Source: Paraburkholderia acidisoli
Lineage (GTDB): Bacteria > Pseudomonadota > Gammaproteobacteria > Burkholderiales > Burkholderiaceae
Direction: 5' to 3'
DNA length: 64,000 nucleotides
Assembly (NCBI RefSeq): GCF_009789675.1
Contig: NZ_CP046913.1
Span: 434,001-498,000 of the forward strand
The notes beneath the pieces were generated by a model, which did not search any database, was not told where the DNA came from, and saw only the letters and a program-made list of their open reading frames with translations. Below are positions 29,207 through 38,431 of this stretch, piece by piece; positions within the stretch are counted from its first letter, which is position 1; each line of letters begins with the position of its first letter. The translations under genes and the position numbers were made by a program.

Positions 29207-30484
29207 TCAGATCCGCTGCCCGAACATCATCTGCCGGGCGAGCGCCGTCTTCACGGGCGGCGCGAATTCGAGCGCCGTGAGCGCGAGCCCGCGCAGCGCG
29301 GCGAGCGGCGCGAAATCGACGGTGAAAAGACGCGCGAGCGTATCCGTCGCGCCGATCGTCATGCGCCGGTCGAGCGCGCGGCGCGCCGCGAAGGTCGCGA
29401 GCGCCTTCGGCGTGGCGCCGTGGAGCGCGAGCGCGTCGGCGAGCGCGTGCGCGTCGCGCAGGCCGAGATTCAGCCCCTGGCCCGCGACCGGATGCAGCGT
29501 TTGCGCCGCGTTGCCCACGGCGGCGATGTGTCCTTGCCCCGAGACGAGCGCGTCGAGCGCATTCAGGCCGAGCGGGAACGCCGCGCGGCCGTGGATCTGC
29601 GTGAAGCGGCCCATGCGCGCGCCGAACGCCGTGCCGAGTTCCGCGAGAAAGTCGGCGTCGGTGAGTTGCGCGCGGCGCTCGGCTTCTTCGGGCGCGCTGC
29701 ACCACACGAGCGCGTAGTCCGCGCCGCGCACGCCGCCCATCGGCAAAAGCGCGATCGGGCCTTCGTTCGTGAAGCGCTCCCACGCCACGTGCGGTTGCGG
29801 CGCCGAAAGCGTGACCACGCCAACGAGCGCCGTCTGCCCGTAGTCGCGCGAACGCTGCGTTCTGGACTCGGTATCGGAGCGATCGGCGGAATGAGCGGAC
29901 TTCGCCTCGGTCTCGCGCGCCGACGGCCGGTACAGCCCGCCTTCGGCATTGACGAGAATGCGCGTGCGCAGCTTGCGCTCGACGCCCGCGCTCACGATCG
30001 GCAGCGTCACGCCGTCGTGCTCGACCACCGGGTCGTGCGCCTGCGTGTGATGCAGCCAGTGCACGCGCGTGCCGCGCACGGCCTGCGCGAGCGCCTGCAC
30101 GATTGAGCCGTAGCGCGCGACGTAGCCGAGCGCGGGCAAATCGTAGTCGTGCCGGTCGATCAGCGTGCGGCCGAAGTGACCGCGCTGCGACACGTGAATC
30201 CGTTCGATGGCCGTGGCGTCGTGCGGCCACGCGAGCGCCTCGACCAGCGTACGGCTGCCTTGCGACACGGCGATCGCGCGCGGATCGCCGGCGCTGTCTT
30301 CGGGCTCGCGCGCATCGACGAGGGCGATCGACAGGTCTTGCGTGGCGCTGCGCCTCGCGAGCCAGCCCGCGAGCGCGAGGCCGACCGGACCCGCGCCGAC
30401 GATCGTCACGTCGTGGTCGAACGGCGCAAGGGCGGCGGGCGCGGCGGACGTGGTGGAATCGGCGGGAGAAGAAACGGCGTTCAT
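29207..30484 (-). CDS. ubiH: UbiH-family FAD monooxygenase (ubiquinone synthesis)
   Basis: This 425-aa flavoprotein hydroxylase adds oxygen to the quinone ring during ubiquinone synthesis. The FAD motif VTIVGAGPVGLALAGWLARR is at residues 27-46. GDPRAIAVSQGS is the UbiH-family substrate motif. GNAAQTLHPVAGQGLNLGLR is the second FAD motif, closest to UbiH rather than UbiF or UbiI. Residues about 205-225 hold a low-complexity serine/arginine insertion. It follows pepP by 46 bp, the same neighbour as in E. coli (pepP-ubiH). The exact ring position is not decidable here. Confidence 0.88.
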   Translation of the reverse strand: MNAVSSPADSTTSAAPAALAPFDHDVTIVGAGPVGLALAGWLARRSATQDLSIALVDAREPEDSAGDPRAIAVSQGSRTLVEALAWPHDATAIERIHVSQRGHFGRTLIDRHDYDLPALGYVARYGSIVQALAQAVRGTRVHWLHHTQAHDPVVEHDGVTLPIVSAGVERKLRTRILVNAEGGLYRPSARETEAKSAHSADRSDTESRTQRSRDYGQTALVGVVTLSAPQPHVAWERFTNEGPIALLPMGGVRGADYALVWCSAPEEAERRAQLTDADFLAELGTAFGARMGRFTQIHGRAAFPLGLNALDALVSGQGHIAAVGNAAQTLHPVAGQGLNLGLRDAHALADALALHGATPKALATFAARRALDRRMTIGATDTLARLFTVDFAPLAALRGLALTALEFAPPVKTALARQMMFGQRI

Positions 30485-30530
30485 GTCGATGGACTTCGCA
30501 ATGGCGTGATTCGGTGTTCTTGCCTGGGGC

Positions 30531-32021
30531 TCAGGCGCGCGGCGCGTGCTGCATGAGCGCTTCGATTTCGTCGGCGGCCACGGGCACGTCGCGCGTGATC
30601 AGCTCGCAGCCCGTTTCGGTGACGATCGCGTCGTCCTCGATCCGGATGCCGATGTCCCAGTAGCGCTCGGGCACGTCTTCCGCCGCGCGAATGTACAAAC
30701 CCGGCTCGATCGTGAGCGTCATGCCCGCACGCAGCGTGCGCCACGGCGGCGGCGTAGCGGTCTTCTGCGTGCCGCCGTTGTCCGCGCCGCGTTCGCGGTA
30801 ATCGCCCGCGTCGTGCACGTCCATGCCGAGCCAATGTCCCGTGCGATGCATGTAAAAGCGCGCGTAGGCGCGTTCCGCGATCACCGCGTCGACGTTCGCG
30901 TAGCGCGATGTGTCCAGAATGCCCGTGTCGAGCAGACCTTGCGCGAGCACGCGCACGGCGGCGTCGTGCGGCGCCTCGAAGTTCACGCCCGCGCGCGTGG
31001 CAGCCACGGCCGCCTGCTGCGCCGCGAGCACGATGTCGTACAGCTCGCGCTGCGCCGGCGTGAACCTGCCGCTCGCCGGAAACGTGCGGGTGATGTCGGA
31101 GGCATAGCCGTTGAGTTCGCACGCGGCGTCGATCAGCACGAGGTCGCCTTCGCGCGCCACGGCGTTGCCCGCGGGATAGTGCAGCACGCAGGCGTTCGCG
31201 CCCGCCGCGACGATCGACCCGTAGGCGGGCGCCTGCGCGCCGTGCTTGCGGAACGTGTAGAGCAACTCGGCTTCGATTTCGTATTCGCGCATGCCAGGCT
31301 GGCACGTTTGCATCGCGCGGATATGCGCGAGCGCCGAAATTTTCGCGGCGCGGCGCATGGTGTCGAGTTCGTGCGCGTCCTTGATCACGCGCATGTCGTC
31401 GAGCAGCGGCAACAGGTCGTACACGGCGGCGGGCGCGGTCACGCCGCTGCGGCCTTGCGCGCGCACGGCGTCGAGCCAGCGCTTCACCTGCGCTTCCAGG
31501 CGTTCGTTCGCGGCCAGCGCGTAATGCAGCGCGGGGCGATTCGCGATCAGTTGCGGCATGCGCGTGTCGAGATCGTCGACGGCAAACGCGGCGTCGAAGC
31601 CGAACGCCTCGCGCGCGGCGTCGGGTCCGTAGCGAAAGCCTTCCCAGGTTTCGCGCTCGACGTTCTTCGCGCGGCAGAAGAGGATCGCGGCGGGCTGGTT
31701 CTCGCCGGCGCCCGCGTCGAGCACGAGCACGGCCTCGGGCTCCGTGAAGCCGGTGAGGTAATAGAAGTAGCTGTCGTGCCGGTACGGATAGTCGGCGTCG
31801 CGATTGCGCAGCGCCTCGGGCGCGGTCGGCACGATCGCGATTCCGCCACCATTCGCGCCGCCTTTCTCGCGCAGCGCGGCGAGCACGCGTTCGCGGCGCG
31901 CGCGATAGAGCGCGGGGCCGCCGTCGGGCCCGGGTTGCACATCCGGCAGGTGCGTCGCACTGGCGGCAACACGTGCCGCGGCCGGGTCGTTTTGCGTGAG
32001 CTTCGGTTCGGTCGAGTCCAT
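30531..32021 (-). CDS. pepP: Xaa-Pro aminopeptidase (PepP, M24B)
   Basis: PepP (496 aa) removes N-terminal residues preceding proline and uses two metal ions. Ligands are visible: Asp in LVLIDAACELNGY and SDITRTFPASG, His in HRTGHWLGMDVHD, Glu in LTIEPGLYI and GIRIEDDAIVTETG. The aminopeptidase-P N-terminal domain runs over about residues 25-180 (DSYFYYLTGFTEPEAVLVL). The frame extends seven codons upstream to 32042. ATG 32021 (MDSTEPKLTQ) is preferred. It is probably in one transcript with ubiH. Confidence 0.94.
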   Translation of the reverse strand: MDSTEPKLTQNDPAAARVAASATHLPDVQPGPDGGPALYRARRERVLAALREKGGANGGGIAIVPTAPEALRNRDADYPYRHDSYFYYLTGFTEPEAVLVLDAGAGENQPAAILFCRAKNVERETWEGFRYGPDAAREAFGFDAAFAVDDLDTRMPQLIANRPALHYALAANERLEAQVKRWLDAVRAQGRSGVTAPAAVYDLLPLLDDMRVIKDAHELDTMRRAAKISALAHIRAMQTCQPGMREYEIEAELLYTFRKHGAQAPAYGSIVAAGANACVLHYPAGNAVAREGDLVLIDAACELNGYASDITRTFPASGRFTPAQRELYDIVLAAQQAAVAATRAGVNFEAPHDAAVRVLAQGLLDTGILDTSRYANVDAVIAERAYARFYMHRTGHWLGMDVHDAGDYRERGADNGGTQKTATPPPWRTLRAGMTLTIEPGLYIRAAEDVPERYWDIGIRIEDDAIVTETGCELITRDVPVAADEIEALMQHAPRA

Positions 32022-32073
32022 CGGGGAATTGTAGCGCCACACCGCGGGCGGCCGCTCGCACGGGCGGCGGCGT

Positions 32074-32133
32074 CGCCATCGAGTGCCGCGCCATCGAGTG
32101 CTGCGCTAACGAGCGCCGCGCCATCGTGTGTCA
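32074..32133. repeat. Four tandem 15-bp repeats upstream of pepP
   Basis: The units are CGCCATCGAGTGCCG (32074), CGCCATCGAGTGCTG (32089), CGCTAACGAGCGCCG (32104) and CGCCATCGTGTGTCA (32119). The array lies in the divergent gap between pepP and the GST gene, 53 bp from the pepP start. It is not part of a convincing ORF. Confidence 0.85.
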
Positions 32134-32168
32134 TGCTCATCGGCGATGTTGTCTTTCGCCTACATCCA

Positions 32169-32231
32169 ATGTCAGAAAAAGCCTGACGTTATCTGACATG
32201 CCGTCAGAAAGTGGTCAATCCAACGTATACT
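32169..32231 (+). promoter_or_regulatory. Promoter region of the GST gene with nested inverted repeats
   Basis: ATGTCAG (32169-32175) mirrors CTGACAT (32193-32199), and CTGACG (32183-32188) mirrors CGTCAG (32202-32207), so four TCAG-type half-sites alternate. A TATACT box follows at 32226-32231, 30 bp before the ATG. This looks like a regulated promoter. The regulator is unknown. Confidence 0.45.
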
Positions 32232-32260
32232 TCGCGCGGATTACAGAAAAGGCAGGTGCG

Positions 32261-32872
32261 ATGAAACTTATCGGTTCGCTCGGCAGCCCTTACGTCCGCA
32301 AGGCGCGGATCACGCTCGCCGAAAAGAAAATCGACTACAAGCTGGTGCTCGAAAACGTCTGGGCCGCGGAAACCGCGATCCACGACTTCAACCCGATCGG
32401 CAAGGTGCCTTGCCTCGTGATGGAAGACGGCGAGGCCGTGTTCGATTCGCGCGTGATCTGCGAGTACGTCGACATGCTGTCGCCGGTCGGCAAACTGATC
32501 CCGCCGGCGGGGCGCGAGCGCATCGAGGTGCGCTGCTGGGAAGCGCTCGCCGACGGCATGCTCGACGCCGCCGTGCTGATTCGCGCCGAAGGCACGCAGC
32601 GCACGCCCGAGCAGCGCTGCGAGGCATGGGTCGAACGCCAGCAACGCAAGATCGCCGAAGGGCTCACGGCCATGGCCAAGGGCCTCGCGGGCAACCCGTG
32701 GTGCGCGGGCAACCGCTACACGCTCGCCGACATTTCGGTGGGTTGCTCGCTCGGTTATCTCGACTTCCGCATGCCCGAGCTGAACTGGCGCGAGCCGCAT
32801 CCGAATCTCGCGCGTCACTTCGAAAAGCTCTCGCAGCGCCCGTCGTTCATCGACACGGTGCCGCAAGGTTGA
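32261..32872 (+). CDS. Glutathione S-transferase-like protein (YibF type)
   Basis: This 203-aa cytosolic GST has an N-terminal thioredoxin-like domain starting MKLIGSLGSPYVRKARI, where Ser takes the catalytic place. The cis-proline is in IGKVPCLVMEDG, and EAVFDSRVICEYVD is the glutathione-binding end. The C-terminal all-helical domain contains YTLADISVGCSLGYLDFRMP. Length and N-terminal pattern fit the E. coli YibF group, which has no settled substrate. ATG 32261 has an AGGTG site. Earlier in-frame starts would run through the promoter region. Confidence 0.88.
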   Translation: MKLIGSLGSPYVRKARITLAEKKIDYKLVLENVWAAETAIHDFNPIGKVPCLVMEDGEAVFDSRVICEYVDMLSPVGKLIPPAGRERIEVRCWEALADGMLDAAVLIRAEGTQRTPEQRCEAWVERQQRKIAEGLTAMAKGLAGNPWCAGNRYTLADISVGCSLGYLDFRMPELNWREPHPNLARHFEKLSQRPSFIDTVPQG

Positions 32873-32890
32873 CCATAAAACGCGCATAAA

Positions 32891-32927
32891 AAAACGCCCG
32901 GCGGCTTGCAAACCGTCGGGCGTTTTT
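32891..32927. terminator. Bidirectional terminator after the GST gene
   Basis: AAAACGCCCGGCGG (32891-32904) pairs with CCGTCGGGCGTTTT (32913-32926), with one G-U pair. A and T runs lie on the two sides, between converging genes. Confidence 0.9.
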
Positions 32928-32943
32928 CATTCCACCACCGTCT

Positions 32944-34554
32944 TCAGGCGACGATCTTCTCCGCCTCGGGCGCGAACGAATCGCTGCGCGCCACCGGCCA
33001 CCATTTTTCGAACAGCTGGTAGCGGTAACGGCCTTCGAGCAGATCGCCGGGCTTCAGATACTTGAGCAGTTCCGACATCAGCTGCACTTCGTACGACGAG
33101 ACGCGCCGCACGATGTGATGCGCGCGCAGCTCCGACGGGCTCGACAGCCCCGCGGCCTGGACGATCTCCTGCAACGCATGCAGCGTGTTGCGGTGGAAGT
33201 AGTACACGCGGTCGCCCTTGTCGGGCACGTTCAGCGCGCGCTGGCGCACCGCGTCTTGCGTGGCCACGCCGGTCGGGCAGCGGTCCGAATGGCATTTTTG
33301 CGCCTGGATGCAACCCACGGCGAACATGAAGCCACGCGCCGAGTTCACCCAGTCCGCGCCGATCGCGAGCGTGCGCGCGATGTCGAACGCCGTGATGATC
33401 TTGCCGCTCGCGCCAATCTTGATCTTGTCGCGCAAGCCAATGCCCACGAGCGTGTTGTGCACGAGCAGCAGGCCTTCCTGGAGCGGCGTGCCGATGTGGT
33501 CGGTGAACTCGATGGGCGCCGCGCCCGTGCCGCCTTCCGCGCCGTCCACCACGATGAAGTCCGGCAGGATGCCCGTTTCCAGCATGGCCTTGGCGATGCC
33601 GAAGAATTCCCAAGGATGCCCCACGCACAGCTTGAAACCGGTGGGCTTGCCGCCCGAGAGCGTGCGCAGGCGCTCGATGAATTCGAGCAGGCCGCGCGGC
33701 GTGGAGAACTCCGCGTGCCGCGAAGGCGAGACGCAATCCTTGCCGATGGGAATGCCGCGCGTCTCGGCGATCTCGGGCGTGACCTTGGCCGCGAGCAGCA
33801 TGCCGCCGTGGCCCGGCTTCGCGCCTTGCGAGAGCTTCACTTCGATCATCTTGACCTGCGGCTCGGCGGCGAGGCGCGCGAAGTTTTCGGCGCTGAACGA
33901 ACCGTCGTCGTTGCGGCAGCCGAAGTAGCCCGAGGCGATTTCCCAGATGATGTCGCCGCCGTTTTCGCGGTGATACTTCGAGAGCGAGCCTTCGCCGGTG
34001 TCGTGCGCGAAGCCGCCTTTCTTCGCGCCCAGATTGAGCGCGCGGATCGCGTTGGCCGAGAGCGCGCCAAAGCTCATCGCCGAAATATTGAAGATCGACA
34101 TCGAATACGGCTGCTCGCGATTCGCGCCCACGAGCACGCGGAAGTCGCTGCCTTCGAGTTTGGTGGGCGCGAGCGAATGGCTGATCCATTCGTGGCCGAT
34201 GGCCTTCACGTCGAGTTCGGTGCCGTACGGGCGGCTATCGACGGTATTTTTCGCGCGCTGGTACACCACGCTGCGCTGCACGAGCGAGAACGGCTTCTCG
34301 TCGGTGTCGTCTTCCACGAAATACTGGCGGATTTCGGGGCGCACGAACTCGAACATGAAGCGCAGATGGCCCCAGAGCGGATAGTTGCGCAGGATCGCGT
34401 GGCGCTGCTGGGTCATGTCCCAGAGGCCGAGCGCGACGAGCAGCGCGGGCGGGATCGCGCAGAGCCACGAGAGATGATGCAACGCCGAAGCGATGACGCA
34501 GGCCGCGAGCAGCAGCACCGCGCCCCACATGGCGAGATAACGTCGGGAAAACAT
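32944..34554 (-). CDS. Membrane-anchored FMN-binding glutamate-synthase-family protein
   Basis: This 536-aa protein has two N-terminal membrane helices (about residues 9-28 and 31-48). They are followed by the FMN/glutamate-synthase central barrel: MSIFNISAMSFGALSANAIR, KPGHGGMLLAAKVT and VVDGAEGGTGAAP. A three-cysteine iron-sulfur motif is present (CIQAQKCHSDRCPTGVATQ). It lacks the glutaminase domain of true GOGAT, so it is a stand-alone synthase-like subunit of unknown reaction. Family members are common in beta-proteobacteria. It is a single gene with its own upstream region (34555-34810). Confidence 0.85.
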   Translation of the reverse strand: MFSRRYLAMWGAVLLLAACVIASALHHLSWLCAIPPALLVALGLWDMTQQRHAILRNYPLWGHLRFMFEFVRPEIRQYFVEDDTDEKPFSLVQRSVVYQRAKNTVDSRPYGTELDVKAIGHEWISHSLAPTKLEGSDFRVLVGANREQPYSMSIFNISAMSFGALSANAIRALNLGAKKGGFAHDTGEGSLSKYHRENGGDIIWEIASGYFGCRNDDGSFSAENFARLAAEPQVKMIEVKLSQGAKPGHGGMLLAAKVTPEIAETRGIPIGKDCVSPSRHAEFSTPRGLLEFIERLRTLSGGKPTGFKLCVGHPWEFFGIAKAMLETGILPDFIVVDGAEGGTGAAPIEFTDHIGTPLQEGLLLVHNTLVGIGLRDKIKIGASGKIITAFDIARTLAIGADWVNSARGFMFAVGCIQAQKCHSDRCPTGVATQDAVRQRALNVPDKGDRVYYFHRNTLHALQEIVQAAGLSSPSELRAHHIVRRVSSYEVQLMSELLKYLKPGDLLEGRYRYQLFEKWWPVARSDSFAPEAEKIVA

Positions 34555-34810
34555 GGGGGACTCCTCGAACTTGGGGCTTGCGCGCGACTCGCCGGAGGGG
34601 GCGGTGCGCGTCCGCCGCGCGCCGGATTCGCGTCGATCGCGGTTCCGTCCTGGCGCGGCTTGCCCGAATCATGCCGCAAGTTCGTGAAAGTTCGCCGCGA
34701 ACGTTGCAACCTTTGCGGCGGATTTCGGCGTTGTGCTGAAAGCGCGGTAGGACGATGGGAAACGTCCCGCGAGAAAAGCCGCGAAGCCTTGCACTTCGCG
34801 GGTGGTTTCC

Positions 34811-36040
34811 TTACGTTTCGCTCGGCGTCGCGGCGTGCGTGGGCGCGTTTTGAGCCGTGGCGGCGGGCTTGCGGCGCGCCGGGCGCTTCTTTTTCTTCGG
34901 CGCCTCGGGCGGCGGCACGGCGGGTACGTGCGGTTCGAGCGTCGTCACGGCTTCGATGATGCCGCCGCCAAGACACACGTCGCCGTCGTAGAGCACGGCC
35001 GACTGGCCCGGTGTGACGGCCCACTGCGCCTCCGGGAAATGCAGCGAGAACTGGCCCGCGCCGAAGTCGTCCGCGCGATGGAACACCGTGGGCGCGTCCG
35101 CCTGGCGATAGCGCGTTTTCGCGCCGCACGCCTGATCTTCGGCGGGCGCTTCGCCCGCGACCCAGCTCACGTTGCCCGCGCGCAGCTCGTGCGCGAGCAG
35201 CCACGGATGATCGTGGCCCTGCACGACGTAGAGCGTGTTCGTGGCGATGTCCTTGCCGGCGACGAACCACGGGTCGCCGCTGCCGTCCTTGCTGCCGCCG
35301 AGGCCGATACCCTTGCGCTGGCCGAACGTGTAGAACGCAAGGCCGATGTGCTCGCCCACGACCTTGCCGTCGGGCGTCATCATCGGGCCCGGTTTGGTGG
35401 GCAGATAGCGGTTCAGGAAGTCGCGGAACGGCCGTTCGCCGATAAAGCAGATCCCGGTGGAGTCCTTCTTTTTCGCGTTCGGCAGGCCAATCTGTTCGGC
35501 GATCTCGCGCACCTTCGTCTTGGGGATTTCGCCGAGCGGGAACATCGTCTTCGAAAGCTGCGCCTGATTCAGGCGATGCAGGAAGTACGACTGGTCTTTG
35601 GTGTGATCGAGCGCCTTGAGCAGCTCGAAACGGCCGTGGGTCTCGTTCTGGCGCACGCGCGCGTAATGGCCCGTGGCGATGGTTTCCGCGCCCAGCGACA
35701 TCGCGTGGTCGAGGAACGCCTTGAACTTGATCTCGGCGTTGCAGAGCACGTCGGGGTTGGGCGTGCGGCCGGCCGAATACTCGCGCAGGAACTCCGCGAA
35801 CACGCGATCCTTGTATTCGGCGGCGAAGTTGACGGCTTCCACGTCGATGCCGATCAGATCCGCGACCGAGACCACGTCGATCCAGTCCTCGCGCGTCGAG
35901 CAGTACTCGCTGTCGTCGTCGTCTTCCCAGTTCTTCATGAAGAGACCGACGACGTCGAACCCCTGCTCCTTGAGCAGCCACGCGGTAACCGACGAATCCA
36001 CGCCGCCCGACATGCCCACCACGACCTTACGTTTGCTCAT
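34811..36040 (-). CDS. mnmA: tRNA-specific 2-thiouridylase MnmA
   Basis: MnmA (409 aa) puts sulfur on U34 of Lys, Glu and Gln tRNAs. The PP-loop GMSGGVDSS is at residues 9-17. The catalytic cysteine pair is C100 ([12 protein letters not shown]) and C198 ([11 protein letters not shown]). The core ends near residue 367. The remaining 40 or so residues are a proline/lysine-rich tail ([12 protein letters not shown]) not found in the E. coli enzyme. It lies 35 bp behind nudJ, likely as one operon, matching the mnmA-nudJ neighbourhood in enterobacteria. Confidence 0.95.
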   Translation of the reverse strand: MSKRKVVVGMSGGVDSSVTAWLLKEQGFDVVGLFMKNWEDDDDSEYCSTREDWIDVVSVADLIGIDVEAVNFAAEYKDRVFAEFLREYSAGRTPNPDVLCNAEIKFKAFLDHAMSLGAETIATGHYARVRQNETHGRFELLKALDHTKDQSYFLHRLNQAQLSKTMFPLGEIPKTKVREIAEQIGLPNAKKKDSTGICFIGERPFRDFLNRYLPTKPGPMMTPDGKVVGEHIGLAFYTFGQRKGIGLGGSKDGSGDPWFVAGKDIATNTLYVVQGHDHPWLLAHELRAGNVSWVAGEAPAEDQACGAKTRYRQADAPTVFHRADDFGAGQFSLHFPEAQWAVTPGQSAVLYDGDVCLGGGIIEAVTTLEPHVPAVPPPEAPKKKKRPARRKPAATAQNAPTHAATPSET

Positions 36041-36075
36041 TTTGCTGCTGCCTTATTGCTGCGCTATCGCTGCTT

Positions 36076-36561
36076 TCATTGCGTCTTTCTGGGCGCCGTC
36101 GCGTGCGTCTGCACGAAATCGAGCGGCACGCGCTTGCCCGCGAGGTAGTCGTCGACGCATTGCATGACGAGCGGCGTGCGATGGCGCTCGCTCGCGGCGC
36201 GCAGTTCGTCCACGCTCATCCACACGGTGCGCACGATATCGGGATCGAGCACGCGATTCTCGGGCTGCGCCGCCACTTGCCCGCAGTACGTGAAGCGCAG
36301 ATAGGTCGCGCCGCTCTCGCCCGGCTTGCCGAAATGCGTCATGTACACGCCCACGAGCGCCTCGGGCGTAAACGCATAAGCGGTTTCCTCGAGCGTTTCG
36401 CGCACCACGGCGTCGTGCAGCGTCTCGCCCGGCTCCAGATGCCCGGCGGGCTGATTCAGGCGCAGACCGGCGCTCGTGTGCTCTTCCACAAGTAGAAAGC
36501 GCCCGTCGCGCTCGACGATCGCGGCCACGGTGACGTGGGGTGCCCAGGTTTCCTCGTTCAT
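36076..36561 (-). CDS. nudJ: NUDIX hydrolase, NudJ-like
   Basis: This 161-aa NUDIX pyrophosphatase has the complete box from GHLEPGETLHDAV through VRETLEET, that is G-x5-E-x7-REU-x-EE. The N-terminal HVTVAAIVERDGRFLLVEE and GLRLNQPAGHLE match NudJ (YmfB), which hydrolyses nucleoside and thiamine pyrophosphates. Position next to mnmA supports the assignment. The start at 36561 (MNEETWAPHVTVAA) is chosen, since upstream sequence in frame is not conserved. Confidence 0.88.
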   Translation of the reverse strand: MNEETWAPHVTVAAIVERDGRFLLVEEHTSAGLRLNQPAGHLEPGETLHDAVVRETLEETAYAFTPEALVGVYMTHFGKPGESGATYLRFTYCGQVAAQPENRVLDPDIVRTVWMSVDELRAASERHRTPLVMQCVDDYLAGKRVPLDFVQTHATAPRKTQ

Positions 36562-36928
36562 GGGCCGGTATTTTACCGGGACGCCGCGAACGCTGCCCGG
36601 GGCCGGATCGGCACGGGTTTCGTCGTCGCGGGTTTTGTCGTCGATGGGCGGTCGAGGCGCAACATTGGCCGTGCGCGCGGCATTTCGGTATCCCGACGCA
36701 GTCCCGACCGGCCGGTCGGGCGGCGCGACGCGGCGCGTTGCAGCGCAAAAAATCGAGGGTAATCCGTCTACAAACGTGCGCGCGCTTTCGGTTAAAGTGG
36801 GGCGTGATTTTGCGTTTGCCGTTGCCCTGGTTGCCGGCGTTTGCGCGTGCGTTGCGTGTCCGTCGTCGGCTTCCCTCCGCTCGATTCGAGCCAGAACAGC
36901 TAGAACAAGCAGTCGAGGAGGAACAACG
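36562..36928. other. Divergent nudJ-pntAA intergenic region
   Basis: These 367 bp separate divergent genes. The nudJ side has a small GGTATTTTACC palindrome (36567-36577) that may be part of its promoter. The pntAA side has a GTTAAAGT box near 36791-36798 and ends in a strong CGAGGAGGAAC ribosome binding site. I see no RNA gene or ORF of its own. Confidence 0.5.
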
Positions 36929-38080
36929 ATGCATATCGGAGTGCCCGCGGAAACCCGGGCGAACGAAAGCCGCGTGGCCGCGACGCCGGAGACCGTCAAG
37001 AAGTACGTCGCGCAGGGCCACACGGTCACGATCCAGGCCGGCGCGGGCGCCGGCGCGAGCTACCCCGACGAGGCCTACACGGCCGTGGGCGCGCAGATCG
37101 CCAGCGCGGCCGCCGCGTTCGGCGCCGAACTCGTGCTCAAGGTCCAGTCGCCGGTTGAAGCCGAGTTGCCGCTGATGCAGCGCGGCGCCACGCTCGTCGG
37201 CATGCTCGATCCCTTCAATGCGCAGAACGCCGCGCTGCTCGCGCAGGCGGGCGTCACGGCCTTCGCGCTCGAGGCCGCGCCGCGCACCACGCGCGCGCAA
37301 AGCCTCGACGTGCTCTCGTCGCAAGCCAACATCGCCGGTTACAAGGCCGTGCTGGTCGCGGCCAACCTGTACCCGCGCTTCATGCCGATGCTCATGACCG
37401 CCGCCGGCACCGTGAAAGCCGCGCGCGTGCTGGTGCTGGGCGCGGGCGTGGCCGGTTTGCAGGCGATCGCCACGGCGCGGCGCCTGGGCGCGGTGATCGA
37501 AGCGTCCGACGTGCGTCCGGCCGTGAAAGAGCAGATCGAGTCGCTGGGCGGCAAATTCCTCGACGTGCCGTTCGAAACCGAGGAAGAACGCGAAGCCGCG
37601 CAGGGCGTGGGCGGCTACGCGCGGCCGATGCCGCCTTCGTGGCTCGCGCGCCAGTCGCAACTCGTGCACGAGCGCGCGCGCCAGGCCGACATCGTGATCT
37701 CGACCGCGCTGATTCCGGGCCGCGACGCGCCCACGCTATTGCCCGCCGTGGCCGTGCAGGCGATGAAACCGGGCTCCGTGGTGATCGATCTCGCGGCGGG
37801 CCGCGGGCCCGTGGCCGATCAGGCCAGCGGGCGGCGCGGCGGCAACTGCCCGCTCACCGTGGCCGATCAGGTGGTCACGGAGCACGGCGTGCAGATCTGC
37901 GGCTACACGAATCTGCCGTCGATGGTGGCCGCCGACGCCTCGGCGCTCTACGCGCGCAATCTGCTCGACTTTCTGAAGCTGATCGTGACGAAGGAAGGCG
38001 CGCTCAACCTCGACCTCACCGACGATATCGTCGCGGCCACGCTGCTGGCCCGCGACGGCGCTGTCGCACGCAAGGCATGA
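36929..38080 (+). CDS. pntAA: NAD(P) transhydrogenase subunit alpha part 1 (NAD-binding domain I)
   Basis: This 383-aa peripheral cytoplasmic subunit binds NAD(H) in the proton-translocating transhydrogenase. It starts MHIGVPAETRANESRVAATP. VLVLGAGVAGLQAIATARRL is the dinucleotide-binding fold, and EASDVRPAVKEQIESLGGKF follows. The RQADIVISTALIPGRDAPTL loop is typical. The length shows the split form in which membrane helices are a separate protein, as in Rhodospirillum rubrum. CGAGGAGG precedes the ATG. First gene of the pnt operon. Confidence 0.95.
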   Translation: MHIGVPAETRANESRVAATPETVKKYVAQGHTVTIQAGAGAGASYPDEAYTAVGAQIASAAAAFGAELVLKVQSPVEAELPLMQRGATLVGMLDPFNAQNAALLAQAGVTAFALEAAPRTTRAQSLDVLSSQANIAGYKAVLVAANLYPRFMPMLMTAAGTVKAARVLVLGAGVAGLQAIATARRLGAVIEASDVRPAVKEQIESLGGKFLDVPFETEEEREAAQGVGGYARPMPPSWLARQSQLVHERARQADIVISTALIPGRDAPTLLPAVAVQAMKPGSVVIDLAAGRGPVADQASGRRGGNCPLTVADQVVTEHGVQICGYTNLPSMVAADASALYARNLLDFLKLIVTKEGALNLDLTDDIVAATLLARDGAVARKA

Positions 38081-38098
38081 CGCGAAGGAGACCTCAGC

Positions 38099-38431
38099 AT
38101 GGAAGTCATCAACCATACCGTCATCAATCTCATCATCTTCGTGCTGGCCGTGTACGTGGGCTATCACGTCGTGTGGAACGTCACGCCCGCGCTGCACACG
38201 CCGCTCATGGCCGTGACCAATGCGATCTCGGCAATCGTGATCGTCGGCGCGATGCTCGCCACGGGGCTGACCGTGGGCTTCTCCGGCAAGTTCTTCGGCA
38301 CGCTCGCGGTGCTGCTCGCGGCCGTGAACGTGTTCGGCGGCTTTCTCGTCACGCGGCGCATGCTGGAGATGTTCCGCAAGAAAGAGCCGAAGAAGCTCGC
38401 CGTGGCCGAACGTAAGGAGGGCGCACGATGA
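38099..38431 (+). CDS. pntAB: NAD(P) transhydrogenase subunit alpha part 2 (membrane)
   Basis: This 110-aa inner-membrane subunit supplies the first helices of the proton channel: [20 protein letters not shown], then [20 protein letters not shown], then [20 protein letters not shown]. The basic tail [13 protein letters not shown] is cytoplasmic. GAAGGAGA lies just before the start. It ends with a four-base overlap (ATGA) into pntB. Confidence 0.94.
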   Translation: MEVINHTVINLIIFVLAVYVGYHVVWNVTPALHTPLMAVTNAISAIVIVGAMLATGLTVGFSGKFFGTLAVLLAAVNVFGGFLVTRRMLEMFRKKEPKKLAVAERKEGAR

